Positions 45,301 through 57,426 of a stretch of DNA of 64,000 nt are shown piece after piece (positions within the stretch are counted from its first letter, which is position 1; every line of letters begins with the position of its first letter). The notes under the pieces are model-generated. The model was not told the DNA's origin and searched no databases. It saw nothing but the letters and a program-made list of their open reading frames with translations. A program made the translations under genes and the position numbers. Location: NCBI GenBank assembly GCA_019022495.1, contig JAFEKR010000003.1:682001-746000 (forward strand), given 5' to 3'. Source of the DNA: Epichloe hybrida (Eukaryota > Ascomycota > Sordariomycetes > Hypocreales > Clavicipitaceae).

Positions 45301-48300
45301 CCTGCGAAGCAGCTCGAGAAACGACAGACGTTTTACGCCCCCCTTTTCCGTATACAGAAACAACCGAGCTTTTCCTGTCTGCGCCGCCTAGTATTGGTGA
45401 CGGTCCAACGCTGAGGAGTGTGCTTGAGGCTTGGCTGGGTCTCCTGTCATCGTCGACTTCCTCCGAGCTTGCGGTTGAGGGTAATGGATTGGGAGGCAAT
45501 GGTTTGCCGTTTGGAACGGGAGGTGGTCCCGACGAATCCTCTCCAGGGACTCGAGGCGGTCTTGATGCAGGTTTAGGAAATGTTTCAAGCACGTTGGAAG
45601 AAGCATTAAAGCTCTCGAGCTTGTTTGCCCACCAGATTTCCATGGGCAGTTTCGAAATATTATTGCCCCGAACGTCCAAGACTCGAAGTTCGGTGAGGCA
45701 GCCGATTTGGGGAGGCAGCTCGCCCACGGAATTGTTGGCAATGCTAAAATGCTCCAATCGGCTCAATGTTCCAATCTGCTGTGGCAGAGACACAAAGTAA
45801 TTTTTGTCCAACACCAACGTTTCCAAATTGACCATATTGGAGAATGCCGAGTCAATACTTGCGAGTTGGGCGTGAGATAAATTCAGATTCTTCAGAGTTG
45901 GCACCGATTCAATGATTTCGAACTTGTTCAACGGGTTCGAGTTCAGTTTCAGTTGTCTGATCACTTCGAATTTGCCTACAAAGGACGAGATGTGGTTGTG
46001 AGCAGCAGTCAAAATCTCCAGCTTGGGAAGTTCTGATATGATGTCGATGCTCGTGATAGAGTTATACTTAATGTCCAGTTCACGTAGACTCAACAGCTGG
46101 CGAAACCCTTCGGACACTTCATCGACTAATCTGTTGTTGGTAATGAGGAGCTTTTCCAAGTTCTTCAGATTGCCAATCTCGTCAGGTAGGCTTGCGATGG
46201 CGTTAAAACTCAGATCCAAGTCGACCAAGCTGTGTAACTGGCACAGGAATGGAGGGAACTTGTCGAGAAAGTTTGACGAAATGTTCAAGCTACGAAGCGC
46301 TTGATACGCCCCGAAATATGGCGGCAGATGGGTCAGCCGATTGTTCGCCAGGTTCATCTTGAGTAGCCCAACAAGCGTATTCAATTCAGCATGCTCCAAT
46401 TGGTCAAGCCTGTTGTTTGATACATCCAGGTACGTGAGTCGTCCAGCACGACCAAGGCTCAGGGGTAGTCTCCTCGCCTCATTGTTGTTGAACTTGATGT
46501 CTCGAAGCTGTTTGCAAGATTGTATAAAATCTCGAGGCACATCAAGAGACAGGTTTCTCGATAGGTTTAGGGATATGATATCGGCGGCTTTGGAATAAAG
46601 AGATATAGGAATCGTCACTAAGTTGCGGCCAGAGAGGTCAACATAATTGAGTTTCTGCGACCGCGATATACCCAGATCCATGGTGTTGGCATGGAAGTCG
46701 CTTTCCCGAGCAGATAAGAACATGAATCGGCAAAGATACCCGTTGTCTTCTCTTCCCAACTCCTCGATTTTGTCACTTTCTTCATAGCCAACTTGTTGAA
46801 GTAACCTTTTTTGCAGGAGAAGTGGGCGCTCCGATGGGCCAAGAACTCTGATTAGATCGTGCTTTTTCATGATAATGTGATAGTTCTCCAGACCGTCTAC
46901 CACGTAAGTCTTCTTAATAACTTGTGATATGACATCGGCGACAACGGAGTCGAGGGGCATTTGGTGCGTTGAAAATGTACCATCCGATCGGAATATTCGA
47001 ATGAAGTATAAAGTCATCTTTTCGTCGGGCCGCGGGGGGCTTCCTATCTCATCAACATCTGGCACATCTTCAGAGTTGTCCTCGGTGTTTCTTCGTACGG
47101 CCCAACTATCAGGGGCATCCCAGCGACCTTTCGGACCTTCGACAGTTGACTCTCTTCGATCTACGTCTATGCTGTTGATGAATGTCGAGTCCATGGGCGT
47201 AAGGGGCGGTGGTTTCGTCAAGATGCCCTCCATATCGTTCAAATTGGTGTCAAGGTGATATACATGGCCAGGGTCCTTGTGTTCAGTCGGTCCAATCGGC
47301 TCATCACTGTAGTCGAATGTTCTTTGACCTCGATTCTTCTTGGAGAAGGGAAATTTGTTGTTGAATGTGGCAGCGCGTTGGGTTTGAATCCTCGGATCGG
47401 GGCTTTCGGCGGGTTCGGGTGTGCCTGGAAATTGACCAGGATATTGACCTGGAAATATGTCTGGCCGGGCCATATCTGCTTTAGAAGGCTTTGCTTGCAA
47501 CGAACGCGTTGACTGTGGTAGGTCTCTTAGTTTCCCAGAACCATCATCTTTGTCCTTGTGTCGTCGCAGTCGCCCCAAGATGCCGCGCTTCCCGTGATGG
47601 ACGGGGGACGTTGACCCGTCCCCATGGTAGCCAGGTCGAGAACCAGGAGGGCCGCTGTTTGCGCTAGGCGTGGGACTTTGCGCGCGAGATCGTTGGTTGA
47701 GCATGCCCATGGGCGGGACTCGGTCCCTCGAATGGTGGGGAGCACCAAAAGAATTTTCTCTGCTAGCAGTCGGCCTCAAAGACCTAGGGTCATCGTTGCT
47801 TTTGTTATGTCGATGGTGGTGGCCTTGCAGGTGGTGCGAACCTGGACCAGATCGGGCAGATGAGGAGGACGTTGGGGGGTTTTGGCCTAAGCCTTCCGTG
47901 ACGTATCGTTGTCGATCAGGCCCAGCCAAGCTATTTCGAACGGGCGCCTCTCCGTACCGCGCGATGTCCTACAAGAATAAGGCCAGTCAGTTGTCAAGCT
48001 GCAAATGAGAGCATGTACGGAAGCGCGGGGCGTCATTCAAAGAAAAAGGGAAAAAAGACAAAAATAGCAGATGGTTATCAAGTGCCAAGGCGGAGGGTAA
48101 AATGGCCAGGGGTCGGACGGGTAAAGCGTCAATTCAACTGCCTTACTTCTTCTGCTTGGTCACAATAAAAGGAGTGGCGCCGGTGGATTGATAATAGACA
48201 GGGGCCAACCAGCAGGGCCAAGTGCGCGATGAGCTGTTTAGGTGGGGGGGGGGGGGGGGCTTTTCGGGGAAGGAGATGAGGATCGGTAGAGACAGGGCTG

Positions 48301-49468
48301 GGGCACCCAGAGGCAAGACTCAATAATAAACAGGGACAGGGCTCACCGTATTATCCTGGTAGAGGAAAGGCACAACCTCTGGGTTCGGGACCGGGGTCCT
48401 GGGTCGTGAAGGGGAAGGAGAAGGGTCCTTGTCGGTCGCATTCGAGTAGTTGCGATTGCGATATGTTGGGCGGCCATGGCTGTACGATCGTGAACGCTGG
48501 TCCTTCCCAGGGACCGAATTGGGAAGGCTGCTCTCGGAGCTGTCCCGGCCAGGAAACTCCTCGCCGAAGAATCCTTGAAGTTTACGAAACCCACCGCGGT
48601 TGACACTAGTTTTCGAACCTTGGCTACTGGCAGTTGTGACTATACTAGCAGCTGAGGGCCGTCTGCCGTCGGCATTATAATAGAGAGCGTCGGCGTAGTC
48701 CTGGCTTACAGAACCAGAACCAGTGCCCGATCGTCCTGTGATGGAGGGGAGGCCAGGGGAAAACTGCGACGTCATGGACAAACTGTCGCTCGAATCATTA
48801 TAGAAGCTCGTGGAGAAGCCGGCAGGCGAAGCGCCAGAAGGCACACTGGAAGCCGTCCAGGGAGCAATCTGTGCACCTAAACTGCCAACGGACTGACTGT
48901 GCTGCGACAGATGCGGTTGCGATGGGAGTGGCTGAGAACGAGTCGGCTCGAGAACGGAGAGGTCGCGGCGGTAATTCGTGAGGTCGCTCAGTCGACGATC
49001 TTTGGTAGAGATATTTGACACGGCAGATGACGGTGACAATGCACCTCGAGTGGCCGTGGTAGATGTGGGAGACACTTGGCCATCGTCTTTAGACGCTCTA
49101 GAGCAGGGGCTCGTCAGCCAAGGACAAAGAATGATGTTTATCAGAGACCAGATCTCGTCAGAAGATGCCGGGGAGTTACAGCCTTGTTTCTGCAGCCAAA
49201 ACTGTCGGGAGATCAAAGCGTAGCTTCCTGGCAAATGGCAGAGAGGCAGAGAGGCAGTTCTTGTTTGCACAAACTCGGTCACTTACCTCCGGTGCTGGGC
49301 GGCATCATCCGTGGTGATGCGCATGTTGGGACCTCTTCGCGCACTGGCAGATGTCAAAGACGTCGAAGGCTTCACGGTCGCCGACGATCGAGTGCTGTTG
49401 GTGCTGTCGGTGCTGTTGCTCGCGTTCGTGATTGAGCTGATGCGGGCAGTGGCCTCATTCTCCCTCAT
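42332..49468 (-). CDS. CYR1: Adenylate cyclase, multidomain fungal type
   Basis: Minus-strand exons 49287-49468, 48347-49097, 42626-47968 and 42332-42562 give 2,168 residues, like Neurospora CR-1 and Magnaporthe MAC1. Order: Ser/Pro-rich N-terminus with a probable G-alpha-binding segment near the second junction (QDNTDIARYGEAP); Ras-association domain about 628-725 (MTLYFIRIFRSDG); about 20 leucine-rich repeats 750-1395; PP2C-like domain about 1430-1710; class III cyclase catalytic domain about 1765-1935 (SIAFTDIKNSTTLWE, EGDAFMVSFP); helical C-terminus. It makes cAMP from ATP at the plasma membrane for PKA signalling. The last intron (42563-42625, 63 nt) has a GC donor (GAG|GCAAGT). Its removal joins RIE to TCISTLTMRH and adds the conserved 77-residue tail; without it the frame stops after 15 unrelated residues. 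Confidence 0.97.
42563..42625 (-). other. GC-AG intron of adenylate cyclase
   Basis: The donor GAG|GCAAGT has perfect consensus for a GC-AG intron; the acceptor is TTCTCAG, with a CTAAC branch site about 14 bases before it. No GT donor nearby keeps the reading frame into the conserved tail. Confidence 0.85.
48244..48259 (+). repeat. G16 homopolymer in cyclase intron 2
   Basis: Sixteen G on the plus strand, so a C tract in the transcript of the 378-nt intron 47969-48346. The length may be unreliable. Confidence 0.8.
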
Positions 49469-50451
49469 TGTCTCCCGGCCCTGATGGCGAAGCCGCCGGC
49501 CATGTCCTTCCGAGGGGGTGTGCTGATTGAGATGCATTCATGTCCCAGCCGAGATTTGGTGAGAAACAGCTGGTGCTTCTTGGAGTCGAGAAATCTATCC
49601 GGGCAGAGAGACTTGCTTTCGTGGCAGGTGTGCAGACAAAGCTTAATGTCGTGTTCGGTTTCTGGGCGCCTAGGCAGGGTTCGTGGATATGAGTCCAGAG
49701 GACAGCTGCGAGTTGGCGACACGTTTTCTTTCTTTACCCCAATGGAGATTGAGGCAGGCGACTCAGCTGGAGAGAAGCACCGCACGGAAATACGGAAATG
49801 GGAATGTGCTAGAGGTGACGTAACGGGCCGTCGATGGCGAATGAGCGAAGAGCTGGATTGGAGTGTTGACTGTTGAGCCAGGGAGAATGGAGGGACCAAG
49901 CAAGCGGGCGGAGATGATGTGGCGGCGCGTTGGGTCCATCGTGGAAACGTTGAACCAGACGCCCGCCTCCTGGCACGGGCCAAGTGGGCGGCGTCGGCTT
50001 GTGATCGGGCATTCTACTACATGTATGTATGTACATGTTACATGGACATGTAGGTACTAGGGACAGATGAACCCAAACTACTTCGTCTTGGATCTGCAAG
50101 GCATGTAGGATAATACCTCCCAGTCGATTGACGCTTTGCTCTCTCACAATCTTCTATCGTCTCCTTTGTAAATCCAGAGCAAAAAAAGAAGACGAAAAAA
50201 AAAAAAAACCATCGTCTCCGTCTCATAGTGTGAATACATTCGTTCATCAGAACAACAACGCCGTATGTACCATCATTACTCCGTACCTTGAGCTGTGACA
50301 TCCGTCCTGATACCCCGCGTCGATCACGTCAACGAGCTCCTCCCAGATCAGATGCCCCGCTTATCGGTTCGAGGAAGTCGAGCTCGATGACATGGCACCC
50401 GGTAAATTTGTCAACATCATCGATTAAGAGAGCACGAAAACACTGGACAAG
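49469..50451. other. Divergent promoter region, cyclase/maltase
   Basis: A 983-bp spacer between the adenylate cyclase (-) and maltase (+) starts. It contains a TACATGTATGTATGTACATG-type stretch at about 50020-50060 and an A14 tract near 50200. I recognise no gene. Confidence 0.5.
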
Positions 50452-52609
50452 ATGGGCAGTCAGGTCGCGCAGTTGCGCGCTTGGTGGAAAGAGGGCTCCG
50501 TGTACCAGGTGTATCCGGCGTCATTCCAAGACTCTACTGGGTCAGGAGTCGGCGATCTGAAGGGGATCATATCACGGGTTGACTATTTGAAGGATCTGGG
50601 CGTCGATATCGTCTGGTTGTCGCCGATTTTTCAGACTCCCCAGCACGACATGGTACGTTCTCTTCTCCCGTGATGTTTGGGACAACGTCACCCACATGGA
50701 TATGCCAATGCGTCGATGAAAGTGGGAGCAATGGGCTTTTCCCCCAAAGGGACTCATCATTCTTACGCTGTTGAGAAATCAGGGATACGACATCAGTGAC
50801 TACCGAGTAGTTGAACCTACATACGGAGACATTGCCGATGTGGACGTATTGAGAGATAGGCTCCACGAGCGTGGCATGAAGCTCGTCCTCGATCTGGTCA
50901 TGAACCACACAAGCGACCAACATGAATGGTTTCAGGAATCTCGAAAGTCAAAGGACAACCCTTACAGAAACTGGTACATCTGGAAACCAGCCAACTATGA
51001 TGCAGACGGGAATCGCTGTCCTCCCAACAACTGGCAAAGTCACTTCCAAGGTGAGACGGGATGACTTTGAACACATCCTTCCTCCATTCCTGTCTCTCGA
51101 TTGGAAAGCTCAACTAAATCCCGAAACATCAGGAAGCGCCTGGGAATACGACGAAGCCACAGACGAATACTACCTTCGCCTCTTTTGCAGAGAGCAGCCC
51201 GACCTGAACTGGGAAAACCCCGATGTCCGAAAAGCCGCTCACGACATCATGCGATTCTGGCTTGACCGCGGGGTGGATGGCTTTCGTATCGACGTCATCA
51301 ACTTTATAAGCAAGGACCAGTCATTCCCAGACTCGAACCAGAGATTTCTCCGCGGAACAGAGTACTACGCTTGTGGGCCTCGCTGCCACGAATATCTCAA
51401 AGACCTTGGTGCGATTCTCAAGGAATACGACGCATTCAGCGTGGGCGAAATGCCCTGTGTGCACGACGAGAGGGAACTGCTCAAGGCAGTTGCTGCTGAT
51501 CGAGAGGAATTGAGCATGATATTCCATTTTGAGCTGTACGTTGCCCCATCTGCGCCGTCACTCCATTCACCACACCCAAAGAAAACTCTCTCTCGAATGC
51601 AAAGTAACCCCCTCACCCCCCTCTCCCCCTCTATTTCCTTTTTGACAGTATTGAAACAGCATGGATATCGATCACGGAGCAGACGGAAAATTCTCGCCCA
51701 AGACCTGGTCGTTATCCGAGCTCAAAACAATAGTCAACAAGTGGCAACGCTTCATGTACGACAACAACGGCTGGAATGCACTGTACCTGGAGAACCACGA
51801 CCAACCCCGCGCCGTGAGTCGATTTACCCACGATGAGCCCGAACATCGAGAAGCAAGCGCCAAGCTCATTGCCATCTTTCTCGGTCTGCAAGCCGGCACG
51901 CCCTTTATCTACCAAGGCCAGGAGATTGGCATGACAAACGTGCCCATTGGATGGAACATGGATGAGTACAAGGACATCGACTGCCTGAATCACTGGAAGT
52001 ATGTTACCGTGACTGGTTTGAACATCTTCGGCATCCCGTCGGCTCTCATCCCCTTTATCTCCAGTTGAGAAGTGAAATGCTAACCTGCGTCTGTCCGAAA
52101 GCATGTACAAAGATTCAGCGGATGAAAACAAAAAGGCTCTTCTAAAGAAGGAATACCAACGAAAATCTCGTGATAATGCTCGGACCCCGATGCAGTGGGA
52201 TGACTCGCCCCAAGCAGGCTTCACAACGAGCAGCACACCATGGATGCGTGTCAATGACAATTACAAACAGATCAACGCGGCCTCACAGGTCAAGAACCCA
52301 ACGTCAGTGTTCCACACACACCGGAGGGTGCTGGAGAAGCGCAAGGAGCACAAAGATGTCTTTGTTTACGGCAATTTTGAATTGGTGGATGAGGCAAACG
52401 ACAAGATTTTCGCATACAAAAGGGTGGCATCAAGTGGGGAAGCGGCGCTCGTTGTTTGCAACTTTTCCAAGGATGTGGTGGCGTGGGCGAGCGCCTTGAC
52501 GGTCAAGCCCAAGGAGGTGTTGGTGACCTCGGCTGAGAAGACGCTTGAGGATGTGACTGGGGGCCACATGAGACTCGGTCCCTGCGAAGCTATTGCGGTG
52601 CTGCTCTAG
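50452..52609 (+). CDS. GH13 alpha-glucosidase (maltase)
   Basis: Five exons, 50452-50652, 50783-51050, 51133-51535, 51660-51998 and 52102-52609, give 572 residues. The protein begins WWKEGSVYQVYPASFQDS, as oligo-1,6-glucosidase/maltase enzymes do. Catalytic residues of family GH13: nucleophile Asp210 in DGFRIDVINF, acid Glu262 in SVGEMPC, and transition-state Asp338 in LENHDQPR; the region I motif LVMNHTS is at about 105-111. No signal peptide is seen, so it is probably cytosolic and hydrolyses maltose after uptake. The exon 3/4 junction uses donor GTACGT and acceptor GAAACAG, restoring FHFELMDIDHG; the exon 4/5 junction restores LNHWNMYKDS. No transporter or regulator gene is adjacent. Confidence 0.95.
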
Positions 52610-52798
52610 GAAGCTTTTTGGGGGATAGATAGGAAGCATATTCTTTGTCGGAATACGACAGCCATGTAATATTGGTGGATTCCGTTTAATGGACGAGCTA
52701 TGGAAGCAACCACCTCGCCGAGACACGGTCCAGACACCACTTGAACTCACGAGGCTCCTTTGTTCGTAACGCTTATTCACTCGCAATGCATCCCGAAA

Positions 52799-54540
52799 TC
52801 ACATGTCCTCGTGAACCAGCTCACCCAGCGCCTTGCTGTCCTCGAGAATGGTTCTCGCTTCATCCTCAGACACACGCATGTCTTCCATTATCATTTGCAC
52901 AGCCAGCTCAGCCACCAGGACATTTTGGATAAACGCGGCAGATCCTCGACCCGCGATCACTTTGTCGTCAACAGCCTTCTTTTTCAGCAAGTCACCGAAT
53001 TCCTCCACAAGATAGTCGCACATGATGTTGAACCCTCGTGGCCCATAATAGCCGGGGTTCATGTTGCCCTCCTTCTTCATGGACCTCGCCTTGCCGGATT
53101 CGATATTTTTCTCGTGAATCGTCCGGAAGTAGGAGGGGCTTCCGTTGATGATTGTGAGCAATAAGTCGCTATGCAGAGCGAATCGCCTGTCCAGCCTGTC
53201 CCAATCTACTTGGGGGTAGTCTTTTTGCTGCCAGACCTCTTCGGCTGTTTTTTTCTTGTGCTTCTGGCAAAACTTGGTCTGCAGCCGCACGTTCAGCCGT
53301 TTTCCTTTGGAAAATTCATGGAGAAAATTCGCGTCAACTTCTTCACCACACCACGGACACACTGCCGCAGGTTTAGGTGCGTCTGCTACGTCTTTGCGTC
53401 GCGAGTGCACATCCTCGCTGGCGGAGCCGTCCGCATCTGATAGATCGCTCGACAACGACAGATCTACCTCTTTCCTTGAGATTTCCCGGATTTCGAGCCT
53501 AGTCGGCGACGCGGGAATCTTGAAAACCGCCCGTGGTGGTGATGGTGTTCGTTCCAGCTCTGGCTTATTTCGGAGATTCCTTCGTCTCCTTTTGTTGCTT
53601 GATCCCTGTGAAGACGCGAGCGATCCCGACGGCTTGAGCGATGACTTGTCATCACTGTCTTCAAGATCCGGCACTCGTTTCAGCTTCGCTGGGCCTGTGG
53701 ATGGCGGCGATGAGGGAACAGCATTTGGTGGCAACCGCAGCTTCTTCACCTTTGGCTTCTCTGGGCTTGGAACGGAATCTTCTGGGATCTCTAGTTTGCG
53801 CAAGCTGCTCTTGTCCTTGTCTGTTTTGAAGTTAGAGTTGGGCTGGGAAGAAGAAAAGCACATGCAGTGGCTTGCACACCTCTCTTAGTCTCCAGTTCTT
53901 GAGATCTTTTCTCCCTCTTCTTGTATGTATGCTTTGTTCTCTTACACTGCGTAAATGCTGGCGCGTTTGTGAGACGTTCACCCGAGCTGGTAGGAGATGT
54001 GGTTACGGCCTCCTTCCGCCGCTTCGCAGACGCAACCTCGGCTTTTCTTTGCCTTTTGCTTTCAACAGGTTTTAGATCCGTCGCTGGTTCGGCGGTAGAG
54101 TACTTTCTCTTGGTTCGAGTGTTCCGTTGCAAAGCCTCGCTCCCTTTTGCTTTCGTCAATGATGTAAATTCTGTGCTCTTTATATCACCGCGCGCGCCTA
54201 GCTCATCCCCCGAGCTTGAATCATCAATATCAAGCCGTGAAAACCCCGTGACTTCCGACCTCTTTCTTGTCGGTGTCTCTGATGGGGTGTTGATCGCGCA
54301 ACTTTTCCTTTGCGGCGTGCCGGCGACGGCTGCAGGCGTCTGGAAACGTATCTGACTGTCCTCCTCATCGGTAGAAACAGGTGGATCGTCGAACGCCTGA
54401 GGAACTTTTAGTTTCTTGATAGGAGGCTTCACTGGCGGGCTGTGTTGAAAAGTCGACAGGAGATGAGGAGCGCGCTGTTGGCAACTGAGCCCGACTCTCC
54501 TATGAGGCGTTCTTGAATTCCGATTATTGAGCAGCGGCAT
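52799..54540 (-). CDS. RTC4-like domain protein
   Basis: Minus-strand exons 53946-54540 and 52799-53820 give 538 residues. Residues 1-360 are disordered and basic with Ser/Pro/Lys-rich stretches and several nuclear-signal-like runs (KRRRR). The C-terminal 170 residues form the RTC4-like domain: CPWCGEEVD, FCQKHKKKTAEEVWQQKDYP, DWDRLDRRF and YYGPRGFNIMCDYLVEEF. Yeast Rtc4 was named for restriction of telomere capping; the molecular role is unclear. The Cys/His pattern at the domain start may bind zinc. The intron (125 nt) was set by donor GTAAGA and acceptor AAAACAG with a CTAAC branch 13 bases upstream. A shorter alternative of 35 nt was discarded. Start ATG 54540. Confidence 0.88.
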
Positions 54541-55136
54541 AACGACCCTTCCTAGAGAAAAAACCAAGATTTGCAGGGCGGGCAAGACCAGCAATGTGAC
54601 TACACGGGAACGAAAACGGAGGACCAACACATTCGACTGCTTCCTAGCTCGCACCGGCAGTTCTCACGTTGCGCGTTGCGAGAAAATCTTGCTCACTTCC
54701 ACGAGGTGTTTGACAGGTTCCGAGGTCAGACGAATCATGAGCGGAGAAGGCTCGAGCATTCTGCGCCAAGTCGAATCAGCCGTGAATTGATTTGGGGTTT
54801 GAAGCTTGACACGTGCAAGAACGCGATGCTGGGCAGTGGGGAGCCCCGCCTGGAAGAATGAAGAAGCAATCGCGCTGGAGCAGCCCCTTTGAACCTGTCA
54901 AGTAGTCAATGCCCATTCACAACACGCCTCACCTGGAAGCTATCAGCTGCCGAGGAGGGTCATCTATAGTCGTCCATTGTCGTCGGGCTTTTCAACGACT
55001 TGTTACATTTTCTTTCTCTCAAGTACTGGTGATTCGGTGCCCGAAGAGCTTAAACCGGCAGCCGCACCGCTGTAACGCGTGACTACCTACTCTACTTCAA
55101 CTACTCAACACCTTTAGTCGAGAACCCGTAACAACA
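54541..55136. other. Divergent promoter region, RTC4-like/dynamitin
   Basis: A 596-bp region with no gene seen. Confidence 0.5.
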
Positions 55137-56543
55137 ATGGCGACGCTCAACCGCAAATATGCAGCCCTACCCGACCTGGTAACGTCTCGAGTGCCCAGCC
55201 TGTGGAATCTCAAGCAAACAGCTAATCGCAAGATGATAGGACTCGGCACCTGATATTTACGAGACACCTGAACTGACAGACGACAATTCGACAGTACCCG
55301 TATGCCGCTTCAATTCTGACCCCCAAAAAGAGCCAGCGCTTACGTATCATAGACCACCACCAACAGAGCACAGTCTGAAGACGAATTTTATGATGTAGAT
55401 GAAGACGACGAAGACAACCATGGGATCTCAAGGACGAGGCTGCGCATCAACGAGGCACGCTCTCGTTTCTTACCGTCCACCAACGGTGCAAACTTCTCAG
55501 ACCGAGTTGATGGGAAACGAAAATCATACAAGGCGTCTAGCCGACGACAACGGATGTTACAGGAAGGGACACACGAACTTGGCGACTTGTCGGACGACGA
55601 TGATGACGACGAGAGTTTAGAGAGAAAGATTGCCAGATTAAAGAGAGAGGTGGAAGAGGCCAAAGCAGAGTACGAGAAACGAAGCTCCGCGGCTTCTGCG
55701 GCTGGAGCAGAGTCTGAAAAGGAAGTATCTCCAAATGAGGGACTGGGCACTTTGAGTCAGGTCTTGGACGATATAGCAAGGCCGCTTGGATTGGACACCT
55801 CACGAGCAGCTACCAAAGCTGCGACTCACTTTCCCACTTCGATCAACCAGGCCGAAGGTGTTCCTACTGAAGATGGCGCCACGTATACTATCACATATGC
55901 CCCCTCCTACGAACAAAGCCATGCTCTTGCCAAGGCGGCCGATTTCGACCGTCGATTGCTGATGCTGGAAAGAGCTCTGGGACTTGGTTCGTCGTCAGCG
56001 ACCGAAGCTGGATCGGGAGGACTACCAAGGGCAATACTGCCAACTCTCGACAGCTTAGAAAAACAAATTGTCACACTCTCTCAGGCGTCAACCTCGAATC
56101 TGGACGCAATCAGCCGGCGTGTGCGCACCTTGGCCTCGGAGCAGGACAAACTCAACGATTCACGAGAGAAGGCCAAGACCCTTAGGGAGGAACTTGGCAA
56201 GCAAGGTCCAGCGCCAGCTGATGAATCAGAGCAGGTGTCCAAGATCAATGCCCTCTACGGAATTTTACCGACCATTGAGAGCCTCACACCCATGTTGCCG
56301 CCGTTGTTGGACCGCTTGCGATCACTACGTGCCATACATGCAGATGCTGCAACTGCCAGTCAGACCCTGGAGCGCATTGAATCCCAACAGACAGAGATGG
56401 CTGGAGAGCTGAAGCAGTGGAAAGAAGGCTTGGAAAAGGTAGAACATGCCATGAAGGACGGCGATTCTTTGATGAAGGAGAACGTCAAGGTGATGGAAGG
56501 CTGGATCAAGGAACTGGAAGCGCGAGCTGCCAAGTTGTCTTGA
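55137..56543 (+). CDS. Dynamitin, dynactin p50 subunit
   Basis: Exons 55137-55178, 55240-55299 and 55374-56543 give 423 residues. The N-terminus MATLNRKYAALPDLDSAPDIYETPELTDD is the dynamitin signature and is assembled across the first intron. An acidic stretch (LGDLSDDDDDDESLERKI) is followed by coiled coils at about 100-130 and 260-420; there is no other domain. Dynamitin (DCTN2/Jnm1 family) links the dynactin shoulder to the Arp1 filament and so supports dynein-driven nuclear and vesicle movement. The acceptor of intron 2 is CACAG at 55373; two AG sites just upstream would give a stop or an off-frame. The gene is complete. Confidence 0.92.
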
Positions 56544-57138
56544 ACTGAACTTGGCTTTTCCCTCTTTCTTTTCTTTTTCTTCTTCTTTTGGTCAAGTTTC
56601 TTGATCTTGTGGTATGATACCCAATCAGCTTACATTGCATTGTCGGTCCGGCACTTACGTAGTTCCACACCCATTATATAAGCGGCGTGTGAATGTGTCG
56701 GAAAATTAGCTGTATTCCTATAATGACGTAAGCTGTCAATTGTGGGCACAAATGTGTCATATCATCACGTGATGCGACACGGCGCCATACCGCAATCACG
56801 TGGCGGAGCTCTGCGGAACGGACCTATAATTTCTTCCAAAAAAATTCACATCCGCAACCTCATCTGCGGAGCTGCATCTCTGCTGTACGTAGCTTACTCA
56901 TGATGCTATTTTTGGTAAGTAATTGCTCAGTGCGCTGCTCAACTTTTCCTCAACCTTCCTGGAATGATGCTCCAATAGCATGTATTACCTGAATACTTTT
57001 TTGATGTACCTTTTTATCACCAAGATCTCTGACCCAGACCTCATATTTTCTCTTGCCCCATTGACTTTCCTGCAATCGATCTGTCGCTAACAGTGCAACT
57101 ACAGCAGTAGTAACTTCCCTTGGCCTCGCAGTGCAATC
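56544..57138. promoter_or_regulatory. cnxG promoter region with two CACGTG sites
   Basis: A 595-bp region. TCACGTGA (56765-56772) and CACGTG (56797-56802) are two bHLH-type E-boxes about 30 bp apart. A binding factor is not known from sequence. No gene seen. Confidence 0.5.
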
Positions 57139-57426
57139 ATGTCTGCATCTTCACCCCCCAGCGGCCACTTCAACGTGCTCTATTTCGCCGCAGCAAGCTC
57201 ACATACTGGCAAGGACGATGAGGCTTGGCCGGCCCCATTATCACTGGCTGAGCTGTTCGTCAAGCTCGAATCTAGGTATCCTGGCATCAAATGCAAAATA
57301 TTGGACTCGTGTATGGTGACGATCAACCTTGATTATGTCGACATCCCTGATGCTGGTGATGACAATGGCTTGATGATCCAAGAATCCGACGAGGTCGCTA
57401 TCATACCTCCCGTCAGTTCTGGATAG
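57139..57426 (+). CDS. cnxG: Molybdopterin synthase small subunit (MoaD/MOCS2A)
   Basis: A single exon of 95 residues with a ubiquitin-like beta-grasp pattern. NVLYFAAASSHTG at the N-terminus, then a helix (SLAELFVKLESRYPG), MVTINLDYVD, and the end ESDEVAIIPPVSSG, which is the MoaD-type sulfur-carrier C-terminus. The terminal Gly carries the thiocarboxylate that supplies sulfur to molybdopterin. The penultimate residue is Ser, not Gly; as I recall, filamentous-fungal CnxG proteins often end this way. It works with the large subunit CnxH, which is not in this window. The first residues PPSGHF are not conserved. Start at ATG 57139. Confidence 0.93.
   Translation: MSASSPPSGHFNVLYFAAASSHTGKDDEAWPAPLSLAELFVKLESRYPGIKCKILDSCMVTINLDYVDIPDAGDDNGLMIQESDEVAIIPPVSSG

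Noticed and set aside
53831..53865. 35-nt GT-AG intron between the RTC4-like exons
   Set aside because: It is too short for a typical fungal intron; the 125-nt alternative has a better donor and a CTAAC branch site.
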